Notes: generated from the letters alone by a model not told the origin. A DNA stretch of 51,443 bases from JANYJA01 sp038229055 (GCA_038229055.1 JBBROU010000018.1:1-51443), one strand, 5' to 3'. Shown: positions 15,556 to 24,783, counted from the stretch's first letter. A program made the numbers and translations.

Positions 15556-17613
15556 ATGAAACTGTCAAATCGAGTTGCAAGTTGTTTGTTGATTGCGGCG
15601 GCGGCGGCTGTTGCGCAAGACCCGCCTTCACGTGTGGCAAGGCTGAATTACACCACCGGATCGGTTTCGTTCCAACCGGCAACCGTGGGAGATTGGGCTC
15701 CAGCTACGCTCAACTATCCGATGACGTCGGGCGATCGGCTTTACACGGATGTGAACTCGCTCGCGGAAATGCGCATCGGCTCTACTTCGATACGGCTAGC
15801 GCCCCGCACGAACTTCCAGTTTCTCAATCTGGACGACCGGACGGTGCAGATCAGCGTCACCTCCGGCGCGGTCAACATCCGGGTGCGGCACCTTCCCGGC
15901 GATGAAGTATACGAGGTCGATACGCCGAATGGCGCGGCGACGCTTTTGCGTTCCGGTGAATACCGCGTCGATACCGACCCCGATCGCAACGAAACTTTAG
16001 TGACGGTGCGCGCCGGAGAGGCCGAAGTGACTGCCAACGGGACCAGTTTCCCAGTGCATCCGCGCGAGACCGGGTATTTCAGCGGCGATTACAGCGCCGG
16101 CGAGATCCGCGCCGCTAACGCGCGCGACCGCTTTGACGATTTCGCTTCGCAGCGCGACCGCCGCGAGGATCTGGCGCCGGCGCCGCGCTATGTTTCGCGC
16201 GACATGGTCGGTTACGAAGATCTGGACGGATACGGTTCGTGGTCTCAGAATGCCGAATACGGTCCGTTGTGGCGGCCTCGCGTCGCCTCAGGATGGGCGC
16301 CGTATCGCGATGGCCGTTGGGCTTGGGTGGAGCCGTGGGGCTGGACCTGGATCGATAACGAGCCGTGGGGATTCGCTCCTTCCCACTACGGGCGGTGGGC
16401 TTACCTCGACAACGGCTGGGGCTGGTTCCCTGGGCCGGCGGATGTGCGTCCGGTTTACGCTCCGGCGCTGGTGGCGTTCCTCGGCGGATCGCGTTTCGGT
16501 GCGTTGCTGAACTTCGGCGGCGGAGACGGCGTCGGCTGGTTTCCGTTGGGGCCGCGGGAGATTTATCGGCCTTCCTATCACGTGTCGGACGCTTATGTGA
16601 ACCGCGTGAATGTCACTAACATTACGAACGTGACGAACATCAACGTGAACAACATCAACGTGAACAACGTGCGCTATGTGAACCAAACGGTTCCGGGCGC
16701 AGTGAGCGCGGTGTCGCGGCAGGATTTCGTGAACTCGCATTACGTGCGGCAATCCGCCGTGGCCGCTCCGGTTGCGGCCGTGGCCCAGGCGCAGATCATG
16801 CGGAGCGCACAGGTGGTTCCGCAACAGCAGAGTGTGCTGGTCCGTCCGGCGGTTGGGGGAAGCATGCAGATCGCGCGTCCTCCGGCGGCCGTGATGAATC
16901 GGCAGATCTTCGTGCGATCGACGCCGCCTCCGCCGCCAGTGCCCTTTGTGGCAAAGCAACAGGCTCTTGCCGCGAATCCTGGACAGCCGGTAGCGCCGGC
17001 GCAGATTCAGAGCTTGCGTCAAACTTCGACTCCAGTTGCGCGGCCTTATGTGCGATCCGCGATGCAGCCGGCTCCGGCCGGAACTCCAATAGGAACTCCA
17101 GCGGCGCAGCGGCCCGTCGGTCAGCCAGCGCAGCCGCCGACCGTTCCATTCACGCGGCAACCGGTAACGCCGAATAATATACCGCTGCGGCGTCAGGCGG
17201 ATCGCCCGATTCAGGCGACTCCCGCGCCTGTGCAGCAGCAGCAACGGCCGCCCGTAACTCCCGCGCCCGGCAATGTTCCGTTCACGCGGCAGACGGTGAC
17301 GCCTGCGCCCGGCAATGTTCCGCAGCCGCGGCAAGCGCCCGCGCCTCCGATTGCGCGATCGACTGCCGACGCCCAAAGAGAGCAAGCGCAAAAACAGCAG
17401 GAGCTTCAGCGCGAGCAGCAGTTGCAACAGCAGCGCGCATTAGAAGCGCAAAGGCAACAGGAGCTGCAGCGTGAGCGTCAGGCGCGACAGCAGCAACAAC
17501 AACAGCGTGAACGGCAGGTCCAGCCGCCCCCGCCACAACATCCAGCGCCTCCCCCTCCGCAGGAGAAGCCGAAAGAAGCGAAACCCGCGGATAACAAGCG
17601 GACTGATCGCTAA
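15556..17613 (+). CDS. FecR/DUF6600 family secreted protein with low-complexity tail
   Basis: The 685-residue protein has a signal peptide (residues 1-20, ending VAQD), a FecR-like beta domain (about 25-165) and a Trp/Gly-rich DUF6600 region near 225-300 with repeated GRWAW/WGWTW/WGWFPG units. An Asn-rich stretch follows at about 352-378, built of NVTNIT/NVNNINVN repeats, and then 300 residues of Pro/Gln/Arg-rich sequence including a tandem VTPAPGNVP repeat and a poly-Gln tail. The ATG at 15556 has GGAGAAGG at the right distance; an earlier ATG lacks one. The family is common in acidobacteria and thought to be envelope-associated; its role is not established. The 3' end overlaps xseA by 4 bp, tail to tail. 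Confidence 0.85.
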   Translation: MKLSNRVASCLLIAAAAAVAQDPPSRVARLNYTTGSVSFQPATVGDWAPATLNYPMTSGDRLYTDVNSLAEMRIGSTSIRLAPRTNFQFLNLDDRTVQISVTSGAVNIRVRHLPGDEVYEVDTPNGAATLLRSGEYRVDTDPDRNETLVTVRAGEAEVTANGTSFPVHPRETGYFSGDYSAGEIRAANARDRFDDFASQRDRREDLAPAPRYVSRDMVGYEDLDGYGSWSQNAEYGPLWRPRVASGWAPYRDGRWAWVEPWGWTWIDNEPWGFAPSHYGRWAYLDNGWGWFPGPADVRPVYAPALVAFLGGSRFGALLNFGGGDGVGWFPLGPREIYRPSYHVSDAYVNRVNVTNITNVTNINVNNINVNNVRYVNQTVPGAVSAVSRQDFVNSHYVRQSAVAAPVAAVAQAQIMRSAQVVPQQQSVLVRPAVGGSMQIARPPAAVMNRQIFVRSTPPPPPVPFVAKQQALAANPGQPVAPAQIQSLRQTSTPVARPYVRSAMQPAPAGTPIGTPAAQRPVGQPAQPPTVPFTRQPVTPNNIPLRRQADRPIQATPAPVQQQQRPPVTPAPGNVPFTRQTVTPAPGNVPQPRQAPAPPIARSTADAQREQAQKQQELQREQQLQQQRALEAQRQQELQRERQARQQQQQQRERQVQPPPPQHPAPPPPQEKPKEAKPADNKRTDR

Positions 17614-18971
17614 GCGATCTGGCGCTGCGTGACCTTGGCAGCCAATTTACCGGCGGCCAGGGTCACGCGAATTTCGGTTCCGTCCCGCACTGCATCAGCA
17701 CTCTTCACGATGGTCCCCTGTTCATCCGTCACAATCGCGTAGCCGCGCTCGAGAATACGCAGGGGGCTGAGTTGCGACAATTTCCCCGCCAACAACTCTA
17801 ATCTGCGGTGCCGCTGCTGCAACTGGAGTCGAATCGCGTGCGCGGCGCCGGTGTGCGCGCCCGTTAAACGGTTGCGATCCCTCTGCAATCGCGGACGCGG
17901 ATCGAAATACCGCAGCCGCTGCTCCGCTTGACGCCGCCGGCGATGTCCGTTTCCAATTACCGTCCGCAAACGCTCCCGAAGCCGGAATTCCTGATCGTCG
18001 ATGCGCTGCAACTGCCGCCCGATGTGCCGGTTCAGCAGGCTCCGCGCGCGCTCCATGCCCTGCTGTTCGACACGGCGCATCATGATTGCCAGACGGTACC
18101 GCAGAGATTGCGTCAGTTTGCGTTCGCAACCGGCGACTCCGTCCAGCAACTCCTGCCGGGTGCAAATGATGAGCTCCGCGGCGGCTGAAGGTGTGGGCGC
18201 GCGCAGGTCGGCTACGAAGTCGGCGATGGTGACGTCGGTTTCGTGCCCGATCGCGGAGACCACCGGAACGCTGCAAGCGACAATCGCGCGCGCCACGGCT
18301 TCTTCGTTGAACGTCCACAGATCTTCGAGCGAGCCGCCGCCCCTAGCGACGATCACCAACTCCGCCCAATCCGAGCGGCTGAAATACTGAATGCCTCGGC
18401 ACACTTCTCCGGCCGACCCTTCGCCTTGCACTTGCGCTGGAAAGATCCGCACGTGCAAACCCGGAAATCGCCGGGAAAGAATCTGCAGCATGTCTGAGAT
18501 CACGGCGCCGCGCGGCGAGGTCACCATACCGATGCGGCGTGGAAATTTCGGCAGCGCGCGTTTCCGCGCAGGCTCGAATAGGCCCTCGGCGGCCAGCTTC
18601 TTCTTAAGCTGTTCAAATGCGAGCTGCAGCGCGCCGTAGCCCTGCGGCTCGAGCATTTCTACCAGCAATTGATAGGATCCGCGGGCTTCGAACACGTCGA
18701 TGCGCCCGCGCGCCAGCACGGCGATGCCGTCAATCGGCTTGAACTTGAGATAGCGGTACGTCGAGCGAAAACACGCGCAACTGATCTGCGAGTCGCGCTC
18801 TTTCAAGGTGAAATAGCAGTGCCCGCTCGAGGCCATTTTGACGCCGGAAATCTCGCCCGCGACCCAAATATCGGCGAACTCGGTATCAAGCACGGCGCGG
18901 ATGCCCGCGTTCAATTCCGAAACAGAGTAAATATGCCGTTCGGGGATAAGCGCGAGGGAATACTGTTCCAC
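17610..18971 (-). CDS. xseA: Exodeoxyribonuclease VII large subunit
   Basis: At 453 residues this is a full XseA. The N-terminal OB-fold (SVSELNAGIRAVLDTEFADI, then GHCYFTLKERDSQISCACF) binds single-stranded DNA, and the catalytic domain carries ARGGGSLEDLWTFNEE and GHETDVTIADFVADLRAPT, the family hallmark. A long coiled-coil region (about 280-390) precedes the C-terminal RGYAIVTDEQG segment. Together with XseB it degrades ssDNA from both ends. xseB is not seen in the window. Confidence 0.96.
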   Translation of the reverse strand: MEQYSLALIPERHIYSVSELNAGIRAVLDTEFADIWVAGEISGVKMASSGHCYFTLKERDSQISCACFRSTYRYLKFKPIDGIAVLARGRIDVFEARGSYQLLVEMLEPQGYGALQLAFEQLKKKLAAEGLFEPARKRALPKFPRRIGMVTSPRGAVISDMLQILSRRFPGLHVRIFPAQVQGEGSAGEVCRGIQYFSRSDWAELVIVARGGGSLEDLWTFNEEAVARAIVACSVPVVSAIGHETDVTIADFVADLRAPTPSAAAELIICTRQELLDGVAGCERKLTQSLRYRLAIMMRRVEQQGMERARSLLNRHIGRQLQRIDDQEFRLRERLRTVIGNGHRRRRQAEQRLRYFDPRPRLQRDRNRLTGAHTGAAHAIRLQLQQRHRRLELLAGKLSQLSPLRILERGYAIVTDEQGTIVKSADAVRDGTEIRVTLAAGKLAAKVTQRQIA

Positions 18972-18991
18972 GCCCCATTATCAACGACTGA

Positions 18992-19726
18992 TTAATTAGC
19001 GGGCGCCTTGTACCCGTAGCTCTGCCAAATGGAGCGCGCCGCGGGGCTAAGCAGAAACCGGGCGTAACGCCGGGCCGCGTCCAGATTTTTGGAATGCGCG
19101 ACCAGGCCAAGAGCCTGATCGATGGGGCGGTATCCATTCGGATCGACGCGCGCGAACTGCCCCGGCGCGCGAATCACCAACGAGAGCGCGGTGTATGCGG
19201 CGTCGCAGTTGCCGGTTTCGACATAGGTGCGGGCGGCGGAAATATTCTGGGCGTATACCAGCTTCGGTTGCAATTGCGTCCACAGATTTGCGGACTGCAT
19301 CGCTTCCACCGCGGCGCGGCCGTAAGGGGCCAGCTCCGGTTTCGCCACGGCGACGGAATGCACGTCGCTGCGCGTTAGATCCTGAATGCCGCGGATGCCG
19401 GCACGCGCGCGCGTCCAGACGACAAGCTCGCCGCGAGCATAGACGGCACGCTCCTGCGCGATTCCGGCCTTCACCAGAGCATCGACATGCTCCGTATCGG
19501 CGGCAAGAAAGACATCGAAGGGCCCGCCGTTTTCGATCTGCTGCGCGAGTTGCGCCGTGGCGCCGAAACTGGGAACAATGCGCATTCCACTCTCCACTTC
19601 GAAGGCGCGAGAAAGAGCGGGCATCGCCTCGGATAGATTCGCGGCCGCGGCTACATGCAACTCCAGACGCGCATGTTCAGATGTCGCGTGCCTGCAGCCG
19701 GCACACGCGACCACGAGACAAATCAA
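18992..19726 (-). CDS. modA: Molybdate ABC transporter substrate-binding protein (ModA)
   Basis: The 244-residue protein matches ModA. After a short hydrophobic N-terminus (ICLVVACAGC, a possible lipoprotein signal with the Cys as lipid site) come ELHVAAAANLSEAMPAL and RIVPSFGATAQLAQQIENG, holding the oxyanion-binding Ser/Ala loops, GPFDVFLAADTEHVDAL, and a C-terminal PAARSIWQSYGYKAP. The start is uncertain: no ATG is available, and the TTG at 19726 is the only one before an upstream in-frame stop. No modB or modC lies beside it, so it is either an orphan receptor or part of a dispersed system. Confidence 0.85.
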   Translation of the reverse strand: MICLVVACAGCRHATSEHARLELHVAAAANLSEAMPALSRAFEVESGMRIVPSFGATAQLAQQIENGGPFDVFLAADTEHVDALVKAGIAQERAVYARGELVVWTRARAGIRGIQDLTRSDVHSVAVAKPELAPYGRAAVEAMQSANLWTQLQPKLVYAQNISAARTYVETGNCDAAYTALSLVIRAPGQFARVDPNGYRPIDQALGLVAHSKNLDAARRYARFLLSPAARSIWQSYGYKAPAN

Positions 19727-19765
19727 CCAGAATCGAATCGGCGTGATGATACTCTGAGTTTAGCC

Positions 19766-20134
19766 GTGTCCCGCGCGCGTTCCCACTTGCAGGGTTTCGT
19801 TGCCCTATCGATATTCGCGCTGATCTCTTTTTTGAGCTTGGCTCCGAGCCTGCGCGCTCTGCCTTTTTTCATATCCGGCAAGCCGTGCTGCGTCAAGCAT
19901 GCGTGCTGCGCGAAGCACTCCAATCGCGCCGAATGGCGCGCGGCGCAAGGCTGCGCCGAAGGCTGCGGATGCGATGCGGCAATCCCCGGAGCCGCGGCTG
20001 GAATCGTTGGAGCCCGCATAAACGCGCCGGCCCTGCTTACACAAACGAATGTTTCGCGCGATTGGGTTCGTTTCAACCGATTCCTAAGTTTCCACCGCAA
20101 CGATTCCCCACGACCGCCGCCTTCTCTCTGCTGA
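19766..20134 (+). CDS. Small Cys-rich membrane-anchored protein upstream of TonB receptor
   Basis: A GTG at 19766 gives 122 residues. A single hydrophobic helix (FVALSIFALISFLSLAP) is followed by a cluster of metal-ligand-like cysteines and histidines (KPCCVKHACCAKH, then CAEGCGCD) and a hydrophilic tail. It ends 33 bp before the TonB-dependent receptor gene and is read in the same direction, so an operon is likely. The Cys/His cluster suggests metal binding, and a link to metal uptake through the receptor is a possibility, not a demonstrated function. The ribosome-binding site is weak and the start is uncertain. Confidence 0.5.
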   Translation: MSRARSHLQGFVALSIFALISFLSLAPSLRALPFFISGKPCCVKHACCAKHSNRAEWRAAQGCAEGCGCDAAIPGAAAGIVGARINAPALLTQTNVSRDWVRFNRFLSFHRNDSPRPPPSLC

Positions 20135-20167
20135 AACCCGCTCTATCAGTTTCAGAAAGGGAAAAGC

Positions 20168-22381
20168 ATGAAGGTCCGGTACGTTGTCGTCTGTCTTCTT
20201 CTCATACTTGCTTTTGCGCGGCCATCGTCAGCCGCCATTTTCGGCAGTGTCAAAGGGCTGGTCCACGGGCCCGATCACCGGCCCATTTCCGCCGCGATTG
20301 TCACCCTGCACGCTGGCGCATCGGCGTTGACGAGCACCGCATCGACTGATGCCGCGGGCGAATTTTCTTTCGTCGCGATTCCTGTTGGCCGCTACCGCGC
20401 GACGGTCGCCGCTGATGGTTTCAGCCCGGCGGAACAATCCTTCGCGCTGTTTTCGAGCGGCGGTCCGCTGCTGCATTTTGCGCTGCAGCTTCCGGTTGCG
20501 CGGCAGAGCGTGGAAGTCGCCGCCAACGCTGAAGCCGTCACTCCCGAATCCGCCACAACCACGACGCTGATCGGGCGTGACGACATCCGCAATGCGCCCG
20601 GCGCCGACCGCAGCAACAGTCTGGCGATGATTACAAATTTCGTCCCCGGCGCCTACGTGACGCACGATCAACTCCATGTGCGCGGCGGCCACCAGGTCAC
20701 CTGGTCGGTGGATGGCGTTCCCGTGCCGAACACCAATATCGCCAGCAATGTCGGGCCGCAGTTCGATCCGAAGGATATCGACTATCTCGAAGTGCAGCGC
20801 GGCAGTTACTCTGCCGAGTATGGCGATCGCTCTTACGGGGTGTTCAACGTGGTGCCGCGCACCGGGTTCGAGCGGAATCGCGAGGCCGAGCTCGTCGCCA
20901 GCTTCGGAAGTTTTTTCCAGAGCAACGATCAGCTCAGTTTCGGCGACCACACCGCGCGTTTCGCCTGGTATGCCAGCGTGAACGGCAACCGGTCCGACCT
21001 CGGGCTGGAAACTCCGGCACCGCAAGTGATCCACGATCGCGGCAGCGGCTTGGGGGGATTCGCGAATTTGATTTTCAATGCGACGCCGCGCGATCAGCTT
21101 CGCCTCACCACCTCCGTGCGCCGCGACGACTATCAGATTCCGAACACTGCCAATGCCCAGAAGGCCGGCGTGCGGGACAACGAGCGGGAGCGCGATGGCT
21201 TTGTAAATTTCTCGTGGGTGCGAACCACCGCGGCCGGATTCGTGTTCACCGCATCGCCGTTTTACCACATGAATCGCGCGGCTTATGAAGGCGGACTTAG
21301 GGACCCTGGCATTAGCCCTTCCGACCGGCAGGATTCGCAGTACGCGGGCGCGCAAATCGCGGTGAACGGCGCGACCCGCCGGCACAATTTGCGCCTCGGT
21401 GTCTATGGCTTCGGGCAGACGGGCGCGCGCACGTTCGATTTGCGGAAGTCCGAGCATCCCGAAAATCCACTGCGCCAAGAGCAGAACAGTTCGGGCTATT
21501 TGGCCGCCGCTTTTCTGGAGGATCAATTCAAGCTGACACCGTGGCTGACGCTGAATGGGGGCGTGCGGCTGACGCGCTTCGGCGGGGCGATCTCAGAGAG
21601 TGCGGCCAGCCCGCGTGTGGGTGCGGCACTGCGCATCCCCAAGCTGAATTGGGTGCTGCGCGGTTTTTACGGCCGCTTCTACCAAGCTCCGCCGCTCTCC
21701 ACTCTTTCGGGGCCGCTGCTGGATTTCGCCACAAATGCCGGCCTCGGGTTTTTGCCGCTTCGTGGCGAGCGCGATGAAGAAAAGCAGTTCGGTTTGAGTA
21801 TTCCAATCCGCGGCTGGGCCATCGATCTGGACAACTTCCATACGCGCGCGGCAAATTTTTTCGATCACAACGTGCTCGGCAACTCCAATATCTTCTTCCC
21901 GCTCACCATCCACGCCGCGCATGTTCGCGGTTGGGAAGTGACGCTTCGCTCGCCGCGTCTGTTTCACCGCGCGCAACTGCACCTGGCCTACTCGCTTCAG
22001 CACGCCGAAGGTCAGGGCGGCGTAAATGGTGGTCTGACCGATTTTTCCCCTCCGGCTGGGCGCTTTCTGCTGGATCACGATCAACGCCATACGCTGAATG
22101 CCGGGTTCGAATCGACTCTGCCCGGTCACGCATTCGCGTCGGGGAACGTCTATTACGGATCGGGTTTCGCGGATCAAAACGGGCCAAGCCATCTGCCCGG
22201 CCATACGACGGTGGATATGGCGATCGGAAAATCGATCGGCGAACGCGCATCGGTTTCACTGAACGCGATCAATCTGGCGAATCGCCGTTTCCTGCTCGAC
22301 AGCAGCAACACTTTCGGCGGAACGCACTTCGCCAATCCAAGGGAAATTTTCGCCCAAGTGCGCTACCGGTTTCGCTTCTAG
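20168..22381 (+). CDS. TonB-dependent receptor with N-terminal carboxypeptidase-regulatory-like domain
   Basis: The 737-residue outer-membrane protein has a signal peptide (residues 1-24, ending PSSAA). A carboxypeptidase-regulatory-like beta domain follows (about 25-105, GPDHRPISAAIVTLHAGA to VGRYRATVAADGF), then a plug domain (about 115-225, with LHVRGGHQVTWSVDGVPVP) and a beta-barrel ending in the terminal aromatic YRFRF. The ribosome-binding site (AAAGGGAAAAGC) supports the ATG at 20168. Such receptors import chelated metals or oligosaccharides using TonB energy; no substrate-specific gene is beside it except a small Cys-rich protein upstream. Confidence 0.92.
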   Translation: MKVRYVVVCLLLILAFARPSSAAIFGSVKGLVHGPDHRPISAAIVTLHAGASALTSTASTDAAGEFSFVAIPVGRYRATVAADGFSPAEQSFALFSSGGPLLHFALQLPVARQSVEVAANAEAVTPESATTTTLIGRDDIRNAPGADRSNSLAMITNFVPGAYVTHDQLHVRGGHQVTWSVDGVPVPNTNIASNVGPQFDPKDIDYLEVQRGSYSAEYGDRSYGVFNVVPRTGFERNREAELVASFGSFFQSNDQLSFGDHTARFAWYASVNGNRSDLGLETPAPQVIHDRGSGLGGFANLIFNATPRDQLRLTTSVRRDDYQIPNTANAQKAGVRDNERERDGFVNFSWVRTTAAGFVFTASPFYHMNRAAYEGGLRDPGISPSDRQDSQYAGAQIAVNGATRRHNLRLGVYGFGQTGARTFDLRKSEHPENPLRQEQNSSGYLAAAFLEDQFKLTPWLTLNGGVRLTRFGGAISESAASPRVGAALRIPKLNWVLRGFYGRFYQAPPLSTLSGPLLDFATNAGLGFLPLRGERDEEKQFGLSIPIRGWAIDLDNFHTRAANFFDHNVLGNSNIFFPLTIHAAHVRGWEVTLRSPRLFHRAQLHLAYSLQHAEGQGGVNGGLTDFSPPAGRFLLDHDQRHTLNAGFESTLPGHAFASGNVYYGSGFADQNGPSHLPGHTTVDMAIGKSIGERASVSLNAINLANRRFLLDSSNTFGGTHFANPREIFAQVRYRFRF

Positions 22382-22426
22382 CAGCTAGCCTTCTTAATTC
22401 GGCATCAAACATGCTTGTAGAGGGTA

Positions 22427-22448
22427 GCCCCGCGGGTCGAATCGGGGC
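22427..22448 (+). other. GC-rich stem-loop between TonB receptor and TIGR03437-type gene
   Basis: GCCCCG and CGGGGC form a 6-bp perfect stem around a 10-base loop, in the leader just above the ribosome-binding site (CCAGGAG) of the next gene. It has no T-run, so it is not a standard terminator. It may be an attenuating or stabilising leader hairpin, or chance in GC-rich DNA. Confidence 0.3.
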
Positions 22449-22470
22449 AAATCTGCCAGGAGAATTCAGT

Positions 22471-23325
22471 ATGAAATCGGTCGGGAAAAATTCGTTATTC
22501 GCGGGCTGCCTAATCTTATCCGCTTTCGGTGCAACCGCCTCGGATGCCGCGACACCGGCGGCGCACGAAATATTTACCCGCAAGAGTGTTGTAACCGCCG
22601 CGCCTAAGAAGATTCAGACGATTGGAAATGCGGTGGTGGTCAACGCCGCCAGCTACCTGCCTGGCATCAGTCCCGGAGGGCTCGTCACAATCTTCGGACA
22701 GAATCTTTCTAATGTGAGCGGCGTGGTGCTCGCGGGCACCGACCCTCTGCCGCAGAGCTTAGAAGGCGTTGAGGTGCGAATCAACGGCCGCGTCGCGCCC
22801 GTTTATGGTGTGGCATACGCGGGCGGACAGGACCAGATCAGCGTTCAAGTTCCATACAGCACCGAGATCGGACCCGGAGCGGCCGAGGTGCAAGTCTACA
22901 ACAACGGCGCGCTGGTGGCCGACTTACTGACGGATTCTTTCGTGGAGGATCCCGGCATTTTCATCTATGACGGTACTTACGCGGTCGCGGTGAGATATCA
23001 GGACGGATCGCTGATCGGGCCAAACAACCCGGCGCATCCTGGCGACATCGTGATCGTGTACACCACTGGGCTCGGACCGCTAAACCAAGTTCTGCCCGAT
23101 GGATATGGCGCGCCCTCAAATCCGCTGGCGTACACGCAGCAGCCGTTCCAGATCGATATCAACGGCGAACCGGCGCAAGTGCTTTTCTCCGGTCTTGGAC
23201 CGGGATACGTGGGGCTGTATCAGTTGAACATCGTGCTGCCGAACGATCTTCCGGCGGGCAATCTGAAGTTCCAGATCTTCGACCAATATGTGGACAGCGG
23301 AGTCGCGATTCTGCCGGTGAATTAG
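22471..23325 (+). CDS. Secreted protein with Solibacter-type C-terminal domain (TIGR03437-like)
   Basis: The 284-residue protein has a signal peptide (KNSLFAGCLILSAFGATASDA) and then the domain pair that is hugely expanded in Solibacter-type acidobacteria: VVNAASYLPGISPGGLVTIF, VEVRINGRVAPVYGVAYAGG, and QDQISVQVPYSTEIGPGAA, an IPT/TIG-like immunoglobulin fold, followed by a second related repeat ending GLYQLNIVLPNDLPAGN. The role is unknown; the fold suggests extracellular binding or adhesion. The ATG at 22471 has AGGAGA 10 bp upstream. It ends one base before the convergent sugar-transferase gene. Confidence 0.9.
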   Translation: MKSVGKNSLFAGCLILSAFGATASDAATPAAHEIFTRKSVVTAAPKKIQTIGNAVVVNAASYLPGISPGGLVTIFGQNLSNVSGVVLAGTDPLPQSLEGVEVRINGRVAPVYGVAYAGGQDQISVQVPYSTEIGPGAAEVQVYNNGALVADLLTDSFVEDPGIFIYDGTYAVAVRYQDGSLIGPNNPAHPGDIVIVYTTGLGPLNQVLPDGYGAPSNPLAYTQQPFQIDINGEPAQVLFSGLGPGYVGLYQLNIVLPNDLPAGNLKFQIFDQYVDSGVAILPVN

Positions 23326-24783
23326 CTAGTAGGCGCCTTCAGATAACGCAACGGTCTTTACCGTCCGAATCAAGATATAGAGGTCGAGCCACACCGACCA
23401 ATTGCGCACGTAGTACTCGTCGAATTGGGTTCGAGCGTCATACGTTGTGTCGTTCCTGCCCGAAATCTGCCACATTCCAGTAATGCCGGGCCGCACTTTG
23501 CAGTAAAGATCGAACCGCTTTCCGTACTTCTCTATTTCAGCGCTCACGATGGGGCGAGGTCCGACCAGACTCATCTCGCCGCGAAGAACATTCCAGATTT
23601 GCGGGAGCTCGTCAAGGCTGGTTTTCCGCAAAAACCTGCCAACGCGAGTGACCCGGGGGTCATTCCTGAGTTTATGGTCGCGCCGCCACTCGGCACGCAG
23701 TTCGGGATCGCGGTCGAGATGATCTTGAAGCACCTCATCGGCATCCACCGCCATCGAACGGAATTTCCAGGCCATGAATGTGCGTCCTTGGAGGCCGAGG
23801 CGGCGCTGGCCGTAAATCACCGGACCTGACGAAGTGAGCCGCACGGCAAGGTATAAGACACCCAGAATCGGGAGCAGCAAAAATGCGCCGCCGAAAGCAA
23901 TCGCGAGATCGAAGATGCGTTTGATCGACTGCGGCACCCGATGCACCAAGATCTGGCTCACTTCCAGCCCCAGGACGCCACCTACATCTTTTGCGGAAAC
24001 CCAAAGGCTGGAAAAGCCGAAAAAGTCCGGGATCAAGAGGACATGGGAGTACCCAGCGGCGTACTCGGAGACAACATCGGCGCGTTCCTGGCTGGAAAGA
24101 TCAGGCATTGTCACGATGGCATAACAGGAACGGTGACGGCGCGCGAAGATTGGCGCGAGCGAAAGATCCCCGACGACGGTTTTCGAATCGGTGCCGGGCG
24201 GCAAACGCGCGCTCTGAGTGTACCGGTCGAGGAGGGCAATCGGCCGGAACCCGAGTTTGGGCTGGCCTTGCAGAAGCGCAAGCACACCTTCCCCGGTTTC
24301 CCCGCCACCCAGGATGACGGTGGGGATCCCCCACCACGATTTGCGCGAACACCAGTGACGAACGGCTGAGCGGAAGACAAGGAGGAGCGCGGCGCTTAGG
24401 GATGCCGCGAAAAGGAAAATCAAACGAGAGAATGCGGCGGAATCCTTCGCGAAGAACGTGGCCGCGATGATCAGGAGGTACGAAATTCCAGTGCCGACGA
24501 TAATCCGCCGGAATTCCGCTACGGGGTTCACGCCGATTCCGGGATACAGCCCCATGGACATGAAGACCACGAAGAAAAGCAAGAGGCCCGGAACAAACGG
24601 CAGGTAATCCGAAGGTACGAACTTGCCGTTGAGCACGTAACGCACAAAGACCGCGGCGATGCCGGAAAGGGATAGGGCAAAAAAATCCGCCGTGAGGAAA
24701 GAGAACAGGGTAGCCCAGCGTCGGCAAGTTAGGGCGGGGATCTCAGAAACTGCAATTCTGGAACTAGCAGCAGCTGCACTCAT
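23326..24783 (-). CDS. Initiating polyprenyl sugar-phosphate transferase (WbaP/CpsE-like)
   Basis: The 485-residue membrane protein has four to five N-terminal helices (about 20-130), a central Rossmann-like domain with TVILGGGETGEGVLALLQG (about 155-173), and a C-terminal bacterial sugar-transferase domain: FDLAIAFGGAFLLLPILG as re-entrant helix, RRLGLQGRTFMAWKFRSM, DELPQIWNVLRGEMSLVGPR, and VRPGITGMWQISGRND. This is the PglC/WbaP-type domain that transfers a sugar-1-phosphate to undecaprenyl phosphate, the first step in exopolysaccharide or O-antigen assembly. No polymerase or flippase is adjacent. Confidence 0.93.
   Translation of the reverse strand: MSAAAASSRIAVSEIPALTCRRWATLFSFLTADFFALSLSGIAAVFVRYVLNGKFVPSDYLPFVPGLLLFFVVFMSMGLYPGIGVNPVAEFRRIIVGTGISYLLIIAATFFAKDSAAFSRLIFLFAASLSAALLLVFRSAVRHWCSRKSWWGIPTVILGGGETGEGVLALLQGQPKLGFRPIALLDRYTQSARLPPGTDSKTVVGDLSLAPIFARRHRSCYAIVTMPDLSSQERADVVSEYAAGYSHVLLIPDFFGFSSLWVSAKDVGGVLGLEVSQILVHRVPQSIKRIFDLAIAFGGAFLLLPILGVLYLAVRLTSSGPVIYGQRRLGLQGRTFMAWKFRSMAVDADEVLQDHLDRDPELRAEWRRDHKLRNDPRVTRVGRFLRKTSLDELPQIWNVLRGEMSLVGPRPIVSAEIEKYGKRFDLYCKVRPGITGMWQISGRNDTTYDARTQFDEYYVRNWSVWLDLYILIRTVKTVALSEGAY

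Noticed and set aside
16288..17427. 379-residue Arg/His-rich minus-strand frame opposite the DUF6600 gene
   Set aside because: Its composition is the reverse complement of Pro/Gln/Asn repeats; no start signal or domain.
19723..20100. 125-residue minus-strand frame opposite the Cys-rich gene
   Set aside because: The plus-strand reading has a clear membrane helix and a Cys/His cluster; the minus reading has neither a start signal nor a recognisable pattern.
20228..21526. 432-residue minus-strand frame inside the TonB receptor
   Set aside because: It is antisense to an unmistakable receptor and its composition is that of a high-GC shadow.
22118..22130. GGTTCGAATC tRNA T-arm-like string
   Set aside because: It lies inside the TonB-receptor coding sequence and no acceptor or anticodon stem can be formed around it.
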